DNA of 64,000 bases from Dyadobacter sp. NIV53 (GTDB lineage Bacteria; Bacteroidota; Bacteroidia; Cytophagales; Spirosomataceae), in NCBI RefSeq assembly GCF_019711195.1, contig NZ_CP081299.1:1302001-1366000 (forward strand), written 5' to 3'. Below the pieces are notes generated by a model. That model saw only the letters and a program-made list of their open reading frames with translations. It did no database searches and was not told where the DNA came from. The position numbers and the translations under genes were made by a program. Positions 1-9,822 of the stretch are shown piece by piece (the stretch's first letter is position 1; the number at the start of each line of letters is the position of its first letter).

Positions 1-7
1 ATCTTAC

Positions 8-48
8 AAATGTAAAATGCCACTGAAATTCAGTGGCATTTTACATTT
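8..48. terminator. Bidirectional terminator hairpin downstream of recA
   Basis: A perfect 20-bp inverted repeat (8-27 against 29-48) has a one-base centre, so the RNA would fold with a few bases opened at the tip. It lies 16 bases beyond the recA stop codon. The A/T-rich outer part of the stem gives a T-rich tail in both directions. It can end recA transcription from the right and any gene entering from the left edge. Confidence 0.7.
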
Positions 49-63
49 ATTCTATTTCTGAAT

Positions 64-1134
64 TTATTCTGCTTCGCCTTCATCTTTGATGTTCGGCTCA
101 CTTGTATCAATCAGCAAATCCGGTTCATTATTTACCTTCCCGCGTACTTTTGCTTCCAGTTCATCCATTAGCTCAGGATTATCTTTAATAAGTGCTTTTA
201 CTGCATCACGTCCCTGTCCTAAACGATTACCGTCATAGCTGAACCATGAACCCGCTTTCTTAACGATTTCAAGCTCAACTGCAAGGTCAATAATTTCACC
301 AACTTTGGAGATCCCTTCACCATACATAATATCAAACTCTACAACTTTGAACGGAGGGGCCACCTTATTTTTAACAACCTTCACACGAGTACGGTTACCA
401 AGAATAGCATCTGCACTTTCCTTAATTTGTCCAACTCGGCGAATATCAAGCCTTACAGATGCATAATATTTCAATGCATTACCACCAGTTGTAGTTTCAG
501 GATTACCAAACATTACACCGATTTTTTCACGAAGCTGGTTGATAAAGATACAGCAACATCCTGTTTTACTGATCACACCTGTTAGTTTACGTAATGCCTG
601 TGACATCAAACGAGCCTGAAGACCCATTTTGCTATCTCCCATTTCGCCTTCCAATTCCGCACGTGGTACTAAAGCAGCCACAGAGTCAATCACAATAATA
701 TCCACTGCACCACTGCTTATAAGATGCTCAGTAATTTCAAGTGCCTGCTCACCACTATCTGGCTGGGATATCAAAAGGTTACTTGTATCAATACCTAATT
801 TTTCTGCGTAAGCCCTGTCAAATGCGTGTTCTGCGTCAATAAATGCTGCAAGTCCGCCTCTCTTTTGCGCTTCGGCAATGCAATGCATAGACAAAGTGGT
901 TTTACCAGATGATTCAGGGCCATAAATTTCAACGACACGGCCACGAGGTAAACCTCCTACCCCAAGAGCCAGATCCAATCCAAGTGATCCTGTTGAAATA
1001 ACAGGGATATCCAATACCTTGGTATCACTCAAGCGCATTACTGTTCCTTTACCGTAAGTTTTGTCCAGTTTCTCGAGCGTAGTCTGAAGTGCCTTTAACT
1101 TGTTGTCCTTATCGGTTGTTGTTGCTGCTGCCAT
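64..1134 (-). CDS. recA: RecA recombinase
   Basis: RecA is the ATP-dependent strand-exchange protein of homologous recombination and the co-protease of the SOS response, acting on cytoplasmic single-stranded DNA. The 356-residue product has the normal family length. The Walker A motif GPESSGKT is at residues 72-79 and the Walker B region VDIIVIDS near residue 145. The loop segment with NQLREKIGVMFGNPETTTGG is also present. The C-terminus is acidic, as usual. The ATG at 1134 is preceded by a good Bacteroidota promoter and the gene is followed by a strong hairpin, so it is probably monocistronic. No LexA-type box was recognised. The reading frame is intact. Confidence 0.98.
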   Translation of the reverse strand: MAAATTTDKDNKLKALQTTLEKLDKTYGKGTVMRLSDTKVLDIPVISTGSLGLDLALGVGGLPRGRVVEIYGPESSGKTTLSMHCIAEAQKRGGLAAFIDAEHAFDRAYAEKLGIDTSNLLISQPDSGEQALEITEHLISSGAVDIIVIDSVAALVPRAELEGEMGDSKMGLQARLMSQALRKLTGVISKTGCCCIFINQLREKIGVMFGNPETTTGGNALKYYASVRLDIRRVGQIKESADAILGNRTRVKVVKNKVAPPFKVVEFDIMYGEGISKVGEIIDLAVELEIVKKAGSWFSYDGNRLGQGRDAVKALIKDNPELMDELEAKVRGKVNNEPDLLIDTSEPNIKDEGEAE

Positions 1135-1592
1135 ACTATAAGAAAAGTAGTTGATTTGTACAAAAATAGTGTTAAATAATAGCCAGAACCAAATATAACT
1201 GCTTCTGGTTGATATGTAAATTTAACCTTTTTCAGATACATTTGAAAGACATCCTTTTTGATTCGATGCCTGCCTTTCTACCTGATTAAAGTAATACAAA
1301 AATACTAAAAGATAATTTCAGTAACAAATAATTGATACAAATAATATCAATTATTTGTTACTGAAATCGAAAATTTAACAATAATAATTTAAAACAAAAA
1401 CAACCTGGTTATCAGGTTGTCCCATAAACATTTTAGTTACATAAGGTAATTCCATCATTTCTGTGTGGTATTACATAATATCCATTCCCGAAACAATTCC
1501 TGGTGCAGCATTGAATATTGATTTAAACTATATGTAAATATTAAAACATGCAATACATTTGTTTAAGTAACAGCAGATAAACCAAGGGTAGT
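1135..1592. other. Intergenic region with a long perfect hairpin
   Basis: This gap separates recA from the aminopeptidase gene on the other strand. Besides the recA promoter it contains a 23-bp perfect inverted repeat with a 7-base loop (1315-1337 / 1345-1367) and a small hairpin (1400-1407 / 1413-1420) that would be followed by a T-run on the minus strand. No gene was recognised; short frames on the minus strand around 1380-1500 have no recognisable product. Confidence 0.5.
1161..1193 (-). promoter_or_regulatory. Promoter of recA (Bacteroidota type)
   Basis: Read on the minus strand, TTTG (1193-1190) is followed after 21 bases by TATTTTTG (1168-1161). This matches the TTTG-N19-21-TAnnTTTG consensus of the Bacteroidota primary sigma factor. 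It lies 27 bases before the recA ATG, giving a short leader. Confidence 0.6.
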
Positions 1593-2631
1593 GTGTTAAA
1601 AAAAATATTGCTTGCAGTTGTAATCATCCTACTGATATCAGGACTCTACTACCGCGATTTGGTAAGCTATGGATGGATGCAGGCAAGAGGGCAAATCGGT
1701 ATATTATTAAATGTGCAGGAGGTTCAGGAAGTGTTAAGTGATCCTGCTTTCCCGGATTCGCTTAAAGCACGGGTTCGTTTGATTGAAGAAATAAAGAAAT
1801 TCGGTGTTGACTCATTAGGATTGACTCCTTCCAGATAACTATACTACCTTCTACAATCAGCATGGGAAACCGTTGATTTGGGTCATAACCGCATCGGACC
1901 GATATCGTATTAAAGCCTATCAATGGCAATTTCCAATTGTAGGAACATTTCCCTACAAAGGTTATTTTGACTCTACAAGAGCAGTAAGAGAAGAGAAAGT
2001 ATTAATACAAAACGGATACGACACTGATATCGGCGAAGTATCAGCGTGGTCAACCCTGGGTTATCTGAAAGATCCTATCTTATCCAGTATGCTGCGACGA
2101 AAAGAAGGAAGCCTGGCCAATCTGATTCTGCACGAACTGACGCATGGAACACTTTTTGTAAAAAATAACCTCGAACTAAATGAAAATCTCGCAAGCTTTG
2201 TCGGGGATTTGGGAGCTATCCGTTTTTTGAAGCAAAAATATGGTCCTGAATCAAAAGAATTACGTATATACGAATATTCAAAGAAATATAACGATGCTTA
2301 TTCGCAGCATATACTTAGAGGAATAGGTAAAATGGATAGCTTATACAGCACTTTTGGAAATAGTATGAAACCGGAACCGGGAAAAGATTCATTGAAGAAA
2401 AGTAGAATTTTAAAAATTCTTAATGATGCAGACACACTTCTGGGCAATAAAAAAACGTTGAAAGCCAACAGCTACTGGCATAACCATCCATTACCTAACA
2501 ATGCCTTTTTTATCAGTTATCAGACTTATAAATCAAAACAAAACATTTTTCGAAATGAGTATGAAACCCGGTTTGGCAGAGATTTTAAGAAATACCTAGG
2601 TTATTTGAAACAAAAATACTCTTCTCTGTAA
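1593..2631 (+). CDS. Putative aminopeptidase, PF10023-like (frame broken near 1833)
   Basis: Two adjacent frames together give one protein of about 345 residues. The first (GTG start at 1593) supplies an N-terminal membrane anchor or signal and the segment VQEVLSDPAFPDSLKARVRL. The second carries QWQFPIVGTFPYKGYF and the zinc motif HELTH (2131-2145), followed by the N-E-N-L-A-S-F segment. This order matches the predicted aminopeptidase family PF10023. Reading through 1829-1836 with one base fewer joins GLTPS to DNYTTFYNQ without loss, so the break is one extra base. It is not in a homopolymer, so a real mutation cannot be excluded. The likely role is an envelope-anchored zinc peptidase. Confidence 0.75.
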
Positions 2632-2646
2632 TTATAAATATTTGGC

Positions 2647-3438
2647 ATGAACAAAATACTCATCTCATTAATTGTCGTATCAGTTATTCTCTTTATTTCT
2701 TTTAAACAATTTGAATTGCACAGAGTTGTTCCTAACAGAAGTTTCGGATTTGGCGAAAAGGTTGAATACCGGGTTCACTATGGGTTTATTAATGCCGCTG
2801 AAGCGAAAGTAGAAGTAGATAAAAAAATCACCATGGTCAACAACAGGCCATGTTATAAAATAAATGTTTATGGACGCACTGTCGGCCCGTTTGATCTAAT
2901 AACCAGAGTTCGCGATACCTGGCGTTCCTATATTGATACGTCCGCTATCCTTCCACATGCTTTTTACCAGAGCGTACAGGAGAATAAATACAGAAAAGAA
3001 GAGACAACTGTATTTAACCATGACAGGGATCAGGCCGTTTCGAGCAAAAAAGATGAGTCAAAAACTTACAACGTTCCTAATAATATACATGACATCGTTA
3101 GTGGTTATTTCTTCTTACGTACGCTCAATTTTGATAAAATAACAGAAGGTGAGGTAATAGAAGTACCTACATTTTTTGATGGAGAAATTTACAAATTAAA
3201 AATCCGGTATGTAGGAAAGGACGTGATCAAAACTAAATTCGGCAAAACAAGGGTTTTACGATTAAATCCGCTTATTCCCGATAATAAGCTATTTAAAGGT
3301 GAAGGTGCCATGCGTCTTTGGGTTTCGGATGATGCCAATAAAATCCCCCTGAAAGTGAAGGTAGAGTTAGTTATAGGATCTTTGGAAATGGATATAAAAT
3401 CGTATAAAGGATTGCGGAAAGATCTTATCTGGTTTTAA
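2647..3438 (+). CDS. DUF3108 domain-containing protein
   Basis: This 263-residue protein has an N-terminal hydrophobic segment (residues about 3-17), probably a signal peptide or anchor, and then a beta-rich domain. It begins with FGFGEKVEYRVHYGFINAAEA, continues with DTWRSYIDT and ends with LWVSDDANKIPLKVKVEL; this pattern is typical of DUF3108 (PF11306). The function of the family is unknown; a periplasmic or outer-membrane-associated role is inferred from the export signal. It starts 15 bases after the aminopeptidase and is probably co-transcribed with it. Its 3' end overlaps the convergent FemAB-like gene by 14 bases. Confidence 0.85.
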   Translation: MNKILISLIVVSVILFISFKQFELHRVVPNRSFGFGEKVEYRVHYGFINAAEAKVEVDKKITMVNNRPCYKINVYGRTVGPFDLITRVRDTWRSYIDTSAILPHAFYQSVQENKYRKEETTVFNHDRDQAVSSKKDESKTYNVPNNIHDIVSGYFFLRTLNFDKITEGEVIEVPTFFDGEIYKLKIRYVGKDVIKTKFGKTRVLRLNPLIPDNKLFKGEGAMRLWVSDDANKIPLKVKVELVIGSLEMDIKSYKGLRKDLIWF

Positions 3439-4405
3439 GCAAAAGGTTTTTTCGAAAATGCTGGATTTGCTTCAATGGAAACGGGAGATCATTTTTTTGA
3501 ATTTCAAAGAAAGGCTTCGTTTCCCCACCAAAACTTTTATAAAAATCAGAAACAGAATCTATTTCAGGGCTTTCAAAATCAAAATGCATATTACTTCCGG
3601 CGTTTCTTTCGAAGAATTTATTCAAAAGATAAGTTCTGCCATTTCCCTTTCGCCCTATTTCATCAGCCGCATTAAATAAGTAAACTGCTTTACTGCCTCT
3701 CTTGACAAACAATGCCCCGGCATGAATAACACCATCTGAAACTGCATACCAGATTTCAGCATAATTTTTAGAAATTAACTTCTGAGTTAACACTGTTAGA
3801 ATTTGATATGCCTGAGAACTTACACCACTTCTGATTCTGTGTGCATGATGTTTCTCAAATAATTCAATCAATGGTAATAAATCTTCACTTCGTTCCATCG
3901 TCCATATAAATTCGCCCGCTTTCCTAAGATTTGATTTCCTATCTGTATTATATCCGTTTTGAATTACTTCAATGGAATTATTCAGTGAAAGCCAATAAGT
4001 ATGATTTAATTTAAAATTGAGAGCAGGAAACTTGGGTAAAACAGCCAGAATCACTGAATGATTATGCGGATGGAAGCTGTATGTCGAGATGTAGGAAAAG
4101 TGACTGGAAAGAATTGTTAGAAAATCAATTGTTTGCTGTTCGGTAAGCTCATTCCTGGAAAATATCCCAAGGTACTGACAAAAGAAAGGTTGCTGGATGA
4201 CATTAATATAACACTTATTCCTGATTGGAAGAGGCATTACAATCTGAAAATCATCATCCGCCGGCCAGACTATCGCATTCCATTCTTCACAAACTATATC
4301 CAGGTACCAGCTAAATCCATAGATAATACTTTGCCGAGAGCAGGTTATCAGTTCATCCCATTGCCGGTCATTTATCTGAGAACGAGTTAGCAGAACAGGG
4401 GTCAA
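3425..4405 (-). CDS. FemAB/GNAT-like acyltransferase family protein
   Basis: The 326-residue soluble protein has the double-GNAT layout of FemAB-like enzymes. An N-terminal half contains hydrophobic beta strands (WNAIVWPADDDFQIVMPLPI). The C-terminal half includes NTDRKSNLRKA, an acceptor-side helix and AGALFVKRGSKAVYLFNAAD followed by GRTYLLNKFFE, which resembles an acetyl- or aminoacyl-CoA binding fold. No substrate can be named. It lies 76 bases downstream of dnaA on the same strand and could be transcribed from it. It overlaps the DUF3108 gene tail to tail. Confidence 0.6.
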   Translation of the reverse strand: MTPVLLTRSQINDRQWDELITCSRQSIIYGFSWYLDIVCEEWNAIVWPADDDFQIVMPLPIRNKCYINVIQQPFFCQYLGIFSRNELTEQQTIDFLTILSSHFSYISTYSFHPHNHSVILAVLPKFPALNFKLNHTYWLSLNNSIEVIQNGYNTDRKSNLRKAGEFIWTMERSEDLLPLIELFEKHHAHRIRSGVSSQAYQILTVLTQKLISKNYAEIWYAVSDGVIHAGALFVKRGSKAVYLFNAADEIGRKGNGRTYLLNKFFERNAGSNMHFDFESPEIDSVSDFYKSFGGETKPFFEIQKNDLPFPLKQIQHFRKNLLLKTR

Positions 4406-4481
4406 GGAAGTAGAAACTAGTTTACAGTATTGAGTTCAAGGAATGCGTCAATCAACTTTAAGGAAGAAATGTCTTTTGTTT

Positions 4482-5957
4482 CTATTTAAAATAACTACGC
4501 AATTTCTGCAGTGTTTCTTCCACGTCCGGCGTTTCGTCCATCAGAAGATTAATGCTTTGAATTGAATGGATAACGGTACTATGATCGCGACCTCCAAAAT
4601 GATAACCTATTGATTTTAAAGGTAGTTCTGTATATTCTTTTGCCAGAAACATAGCAAGCTGCCGGGGATAAACCACTTCTTTCTTCCTGCTTTTACTTTT
4701 AAGATCTGCGATTGTTACCTGAAAATAATCTGCAATCACTTCCTGAATCGTATCAATAGTGACTTCCTTATCTTCATTCATTACAATATTGCGCAATGTA
4801 CTTTTCGCAAGTTCTACGTCGATTTCCCGCCTTGTTAAGGAAGCCTGTGCCATAAGTGATACAATTACACCTTCAAGCTCTCTAACGTTGGAATTTACAC
4901 TATGTGCAACGTATTCGATCACATCGTAATCAATCGAAATTCCTTCTGACTGAATTTTCTTTTGAATGATAGCAATACGGGTCTCGAAATCCGGTGTTTG
5001 GAGATCAGCAGTAAGCCCCCATTTAAAACGGGAAAGCAACCTATCCTGCAATCCTACAAGTTCTCGGGGCGGACGGTCACTCGTCATGATAATTTGCTTG
5101 CCGAGCTGATGCAGGTGATTAAAAATATGGAAGAAAGTGTCCTGTGTCTTTTCCTTTCCTGACAAAAACTGTACGTCATCAATTGCCAGGACATCCACTT
5201 TCATGTAAAAGTCGTTGAAGTCCTGCAACGTATTGTTTTTGATAGAATTTATGAACTGATTGGTAAACTTTTCCGACGATACATACAGCACCAGTTTGTT
5301 ATCAAAATGGTTCATGATGTAGTTTCCGATGGCCTGAACCAAATGTGTTTTCCCTAAACCAACACCACCATACATCATCAGCGGATTGAAAGAAGTAAGT
5401 CCGGGGCGTTGGGCAACAGCAAATCCGGCCGATCTAGCCAAACGGTTACAATCCCCTTCAATAAAATTATCAAATGAATAGTTCGGGTTCAGATAAGTAT
5501 CCAGATTCATCGAATCGTGGTCTTTTAACTTTATAGTAGGAACTAAACGGGGATCAGTAGAAAAATTGTCAGGTTTAGATGCATTAGGCGACTTCTGGGT
5601 AGAAACATTCATTGTCAAAGGCTGATGTTTATCATTTCCTTTGTCAACGATGATAGAATATTCCAGAAGCCCGTCACGGCCAATGGCATAATCCAGGGCT
5701 TTTCTCAGAAGATTCACGTAATTATCTTCCAGCCATTCGTAAAAAAACTGGCTGGGAACTTGTATAGTAAGCACTTTACCATAAAGCTTTAACGGACGTA
5801 TGGGTTCAAACCACGTCTTAAAGCTTTGCTCAGGTATATGCTGCTGAATTACCCTCAGGCATGCGTCCCAAATTTGGTCTACTTCTCTGTATGTGCTTAC
5901 TCTTTCCAATGTAAAATAACCCGAAGTCAGAATGTCAAAAATCAAATGGGACGGCAA
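4482..5957 (-). CDS. dnaA: Chromosomal replication initiator DnaA
   Basis: DnaA binds DnaA boxes and melts the replication origin. Domain I (W-D-A-C ... SFKTWFEPIRPL) is followed by a linker and the AAA+ domain. Walker A GGVGLGKTH is near residues 195-203 of the long form, and Walker B appears as LAIDDVQFL. The C-terminal helix-turn-helix has GGRDHSTVIHS. The start is uncertain: the longest frame begins with TTG at 5957, but that codon lies inside a consensus -7 box (5955-5962). The in-frame TTG at 5909 is the better start; it removes 16 residues with no family equivalent. No cluster of DnaA boxes was seen next to the gene. Confidence 0.97.
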   Translation of the reverse strand: MPSHLIFDILTSGYFTLERVSTYREVDQIWDACLRVIQQHIPEQSFKTWFEPIRPLKLYGKVLTIQVPSQFFYEWLEDNYVNLLRKALDYAIGRDGLLEYSIIVDKGNDKHQPLTMNVSTQKSPNASKPDNFSTDPRLVPTIKLKDHDSMNLDTYLNPNYSFDNFIEGDCNRLARSAGFAVAQRPGLTSFNPLMMYGGVGLGKTHLVQAIGNYIMNHFDNKLVLYVSSEKFTNQFINSIKNNTLQDFNDFYMKVDVLAIDDVQFLSGKEKTQDTFFHIFNHLHQLGKQIIMTSDRPPRELVGLQDRLLSRFKWGLTADLQTPDFETRIAIIQKKIQSEGISIDYDVIEYVAHSVNSNVRELEGVIVSLMAQASLTRREIDVELAKSTLRNIVMNEDKEVTIDTIQEVIADYFQVTIADLKSKSRKKEVVYPRQLAMFLAKEYTELPLKSIGYHFGGRDHSTVIHSIQSINLLMDETPDVEETLQKLRSYFK

Positions 5958-5962
5958 AGATA
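5955..5962 (-). promoter_or_regulatory. Probable -7 box of the dnaA promoter
   Basis: TATCTTTG on the minus strand fits the Bacteroidota -7 consensus TAnnTTTG. Transcription would begin about 5-8 bases downstream. That makes the TTG at 5957 untranslatable and favours the start at 5909. The -33 element is not clear. Confidence 0.4.
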
Positions 5963-6117
5963 TAAAAATACCTGATCTGTGCAGGCGAAACCAATATTCA
6001 ATTTAATACCAACCTCAATGATAACCAAGCCAAACACTAAATCTATTTCAATATTCAGCCATCGGTAAGTCGACAATTCATATTGCTTAGTGCTTCAATT
6101 ATGTAAATTCAAATTTG

Positions 6118-6125
6118 TAGTTTTG
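6118..6125 (+). promoter_or_regulatory. Probable -7 box for the methylmalonyl-CoA mutase genes
   Basis: TAGTTTTG matches TAnnTTTG and lies 48 bases before the ATG at 6174. The -33 position has TTC in place of TTG, so the match is partial. Confidence 0.35.
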
Positions 6126-6173
6126 CTAAGATACGCTTAGATTTATAAAGGTCACATCAACACTTTGCAGATT

Positions 6174-7572
6174 ATGTCCGAAAATATATTTTCAGAATTT
6201 TCTCCTTCCAATAAAACCTCCTGGAAAAGGCAGGCTGAAAAAGAATTGAAAGGATCTGTTGATGAGCTTAAAAATATCAAAATTACGGGCACAGAATATG
6301 CAGAGCCATATCTAACATTGGAAGATTTGGATTGGATTCAGGTTAAAGACATACAAAACTGTCAAAAAAAATCACCTGGCTGGCTGAATATCCCCATGAT
6401 CAAATGGAGTAATTCTGCATCAGTTAATTCAAAAATGATCAATGCCTTATCCAATGGTGCACAAGGCATTCTGCTGGATATTAAAAATATAGAACCTGCT
6501 AAATGTGAATTTCAAAAACTACTTCATGGTGTAAGATTAAGTGACACACCGGTTTATTTTGAAACTGAACAAAACGGAAATATTATTTTTGACCTGATTT
6601 CAAAAGGTGCAGGATATTATATTAAAGGAGGCATTGCATACGATCCTGTTGCAAACTGGATGCGGTCGGGGCAGGATTACCGTAACGCTTTCCATGAAAT
6701 TTCAGCATTGTCAAAAAAGACAAAAAATATGCATGAATTTTTTCCCGTTATGGTAGAAAGTCATGTTTACCACAATGCGGGTGCAACTCCGGTGCAGGAG
6801 CTTGCATATATGACGGCAGTGATGGTAACTTATTTAGATGTTCTTACTGACGCCGGCATATCTCCTTTACAGGCCATAAACCGCTTCTTTTTTCAATTTC
6901 TATTGGAACAGATTATCTGACTGAAATTGCCAAATTGAGGGCATTTCGATTTCTTTACCAAAAGGTTAGCCGTGCGTATCAGTTACCAGACAATCTTTGC
7001 CACGCATTTGTCCACACTTGTACTTCTTCCTTTCTTAACACTGAACAACTACCACATAACAACATGAGCCGTTCAACATCTGAGGCTATGAGCGCTGTTG
7101 TAGCAGGTTGTAACGCTTTAACTGTAAAACCATTTAATCATACTTTTGCTGAACCAAATCATTTCTCGGAACGCATTGCCCGAAATGTTTCCTTGATCAT
7201 ATCCGGTGAAAGCTATGTAAACCAGGTTGCAGATCCGTCCGCCGGTTCTTATTTCATTGAAAATCTTACATTGAAATTAGCAGATGCCGCCTGGGAATTG
7301 TTTCTTCAATTAGAAAAAAAGGGGGAATTATTCCTGCATTTGAAAACGGGATTATTCAGGAGGAAATAGAAAAAGCATGGATTGAGAAACTTAATTCTCT
7401 AAATGATGATCGGATAATAATTGGCGTCAATAAATATTGTTCGGATGAAACACCAATTCAAAAAGCTGTGTCAGGTGATTATGCTAAAAATGCAGTAAAT
7501 CAGCTTCGGACTTTACCCGACAGAAACCTGTCTGAGAGCTGGAATGAATCAAAAATCAGTATGCATCAATAA
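6174..7572 (+). CDS. mutA: Methylmalonyl-CoA mutase small subunit (two frame breaks)
   Basis: The small subunit pairs with the catalytic subunit in the B12-dependent interconversion of methylmalonyl-CoA and succinyl-CoA. Three frames in succession reconstruct about 466 residues, including ESHVYHNAGATPVQELAY, SRSTSEAMSAVVAGCNAL and DPSAGSYFIE. The frame is lost once in a T6 run (6888-6893) and once in the A7/G5 run at 7314-7325; adding one base at each restores a continuous protein ending at TAA 7570-7572. Both look like homopolymer under-calls. The start at 6174 (MSENIFSEF) is preferred to a TTG at 6165. The C-terminal cobalamin domain of the longer proteobacterial form is absent, as I recall for related Bacteroidota small subunits. 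Confidence 0.9.
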
Positions 7573-7660
7573 CGTCCTAACAATACAAAATAATATAACA
7601 ATGTTAGATATTGACAATTAAGCTTACCAGCGCCATTTTATTTAGTATTATTTCACAACC

Positions 7661-9802
7661 ATGAAACCGGACTTTACAAAAATATCCTTTGATCAAAGTA
7701 AGCTTAATGATCCGGTTATTGAAAAACCATTCAGTTTTTTTAATACTCAGGAAGGAATAAAATTAAAACCAATTTATGGAGAAAAGGATACAAATCATTT
7801 AGATTATCTTCAGTATAATGCCGGAGAACCTCCGTTTGTCCGTGGTCCTTACGCGAGTATGTACTTACAACGTCCCTGGACAATTCGTCAATATGCAGGA
7901 TTTTCGACTGCAGAAGAATCCAATGCTTTTTATCGACGTAATCTGGCTGCCGGACAAAAGGGACTATCCATTGCTTTTGACCTGGCTACACATCGCGGAT
8001 ATGATTCTGATCATCTCAGAGTCGTTGGCGATGTTGGAAAGGCCGGCGTAGCCATTGATTCAGTTGAAGATATGAAAATCCTCTTCGATCAGATTCCATT
8101 GGATGAAATGTCCGTATCTATGACAATGAATGGTGCCGTTATTCCCATCCTGGCATTTTATATTGTTGCAGCCGAAGAACGGGGTGTTTCTCCTCAAAAA
8201 TTAATGGGTACCATTCAGAATGACATTCTGAAAGAATACATGGTCAGAAATACCTATATATATCCGCCAAAACCATCTATGCGAATTGTGGGAGATATTT
8301 TTGCTTATGTTACCCATTATATGCCGCAATTTAATTCTATAAGTATCAGTGGATATCACATGCATGAAGCCGGAGCTCCTGCACATATAGAGCTAGCCTA
8401 CACCCTTGCAGACGGACTTGAATATATTCGGACAGGTTTGGCAGCAGGAATGAGCATTGATGATTTTGCTCCACGTTTATCATTCTTTTGGGGTATCGGC
8501 ATGAACCATTTTATGGAAATAGCCAAGCTAAGGGCTGGAAGAATGTTATGGGCTAAAATTGTCAAAAAATTCAACCCTGAAAATGAAAAGTCATTAATGC
8601 TGCGTGCTCATTGCCAAACAAGCGGTTACAGTCTCACTGAGCAGGATCCCTTCAACAATATTGGCAGAACGTGTATTGAAGCAATGGCAGCAGTTATGGG
8701 GCACACACAATCGCTTCATACGAACTCACTGGATGAGGCAATTGCATTACCAACTGATTTTTCAGCGCAGATTGCCAGAAACACACAGCTCATTTTACAG
8801 TATGAAACAGATATTTGCAAAGCAGTGGATCCATGGGGAGGTTCCTATTATGTTGAATACCTGACAAATGAATTGTATAAAAAAGCATGGCAGCTCATTG
8901 AAGAAGTAGAGAAACTTGGTGGTATGACCAAAGCAATTGAAACTGGTCTGCCCAAAATGAGGATTGAAGAAGCTGCTGCCAGAAAGCAAGCCAGGATTGA
9001 CTCAGGCCGGGACATATTAGTTGGTGTAAATAAGTATCAAACTGAAAATAAAGAACTACTGGAAATTCTTGGGATTGATAACAATAGCATTCGTGAATCA
9101 CAGATAGAAAAAATTAACAATGTTAAATTAAACCGTAATTCATTGGAAGTCAAGCAATCTCTGGATATTATAACATTAGCGTGTAAAGAGACAGGGGGAA
9201 CAGATATGCAAAATAATTTGTTGGCTCTTGCCGTTCAGGCAGCCCGCAAAAGAGCTACATTAGGTGAAATTTCTGAGGCTATGGAAAAAGAATTTGGAAG
9301 GTACAGATCAATAATTCGGTCCGTATCGGGTATTTATCAATCGGAAGCGTCCGACGATGAAAATTTTCAGCTGGCCTTGAAGATGTCGGATGAGTTCACT
9401 GAAATGGAAGGCAGAAGGCCGCGTATTCTGGTTGCCAAAATGGGGCAGGATGGCCATGACCGTGGAGCAAAAGTAATTGCCACAAGTTTTGCAGACTTAG
9501 GTTTCGATGTAGATATAGGCCCGCTCTTCCAAACGCCGGAAGAGGTAGCGGTACAAGCTGCTGAAAATGACGTGCATGTAATAGGAGCTTCAAGCCTTGC
9601 TGCCGGACATAAAACTTTAATACCTCAATTAATTGCAGAACTGAACCGAATTGGCCGTGGTGATATTATGGTGATTGCCGGCGGAGTTATTCCAGCCCAG
9701 GATTACCAGTTTTTGTATGATGCTGGTGTAAAGGGGGTTTTTGGGCCGGGAACAATTATTTCAATTGCAGCGCAAAAAATACTGAAACAACTGATGGAAT
9801 AA
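7661..9802 (+). CDS. mutB: Methylmalonyl-CoA mutase large (catalytic) subunit
   Basis: This adenosylcobalamin enzyme rearranges methylmalonyl-CoA to succinyl-CoA in propionate metabolism. The 713-residue protein has an N-terminal TIM-barrel substrate domain (RGPYASMYLQRPWTIRQYAG, SISGYHMHEAGA, RAHCQTSGYSLTEQDPFNN). The C-terminal B12 domain carries the cobalt-ligand motif DGHDRG at residues 597-602, with His599 as the lower axial ligand, and then GASSLAAGHK and GGVIP. The gene follows mutA after 88 bases and probably forms an operon with it. The frame is intact. It ends 20 bases from the convergent ketosynthase gene. Confidence 0.97.
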   Translation: MKPDFTKISFDQSKLNDPVIEKPFSFFNTQEGIKLKPIYGEKDTNHLDYLQYNAGEPPFVRGPYASMYLQRPWTIRQYAGFSTAEESNAFYRRNLAAGQKGLSIAFDLATHRGYDSDHLRVVGDVGKAGVAIDSVEDMKILFDQIPLDEMSVSMTMNGAVIPILAFYIVAAEERGVSPQKLMGTIQNDILKEYMVRNTYIYPPKPSMRIVGDIFAYVTHYMPQFNSISISGYHMHEAGAPAHIELAYTLADGLEYIRTGLAAGMSIDDFAPRLSFFWGIGMNHFMEIAKLRAGRMLWAKIVKKFNPENEKSLMLRAHCQTSGYSLTEQDPFNNIGRTCIEAMAAVMGHTQSLHTNSLDEAIALPTDFSAQIARNTQLILQYETDICKAVDPWGGSYYVEYLTNELYKKAWQLIEEVEKLGGMTKAIETGLPKMRIEEAAARKQARIDSGRDILVGVNKYQTENKELLEILGIDNNSIRESQIEKINNVKLNRNSLEVKQSLDIITLACKETGGTDMQNNLLALAVQAARKRATLGEISEAMEKEFGRYRSIIRSVSGIYQSEASDDENFQLALKMSDEFTEMEGRRPRILVAKMGQDGHDRGAKVIATSFADLGFDVDIGPLFQTPEEVAVQAAENDVHVIGASSLAAGHKTLIPQLIAELNRIGRGDIMVIAGGVIPAQDYQFLYDAGVKGVFGPGTIISIAAQKILKQLME

Positions 9803-9822
9803 TATAACCTCCTTAATTTTAA

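Noticed and set aside
4406..6173. Replication origin next to dnaA
   Set aside because: No cluster of TTATCCACA-type boxes or AT-rich repeat array was found in the flanking gaps; Bacteroidota origins are often away from dnaA.
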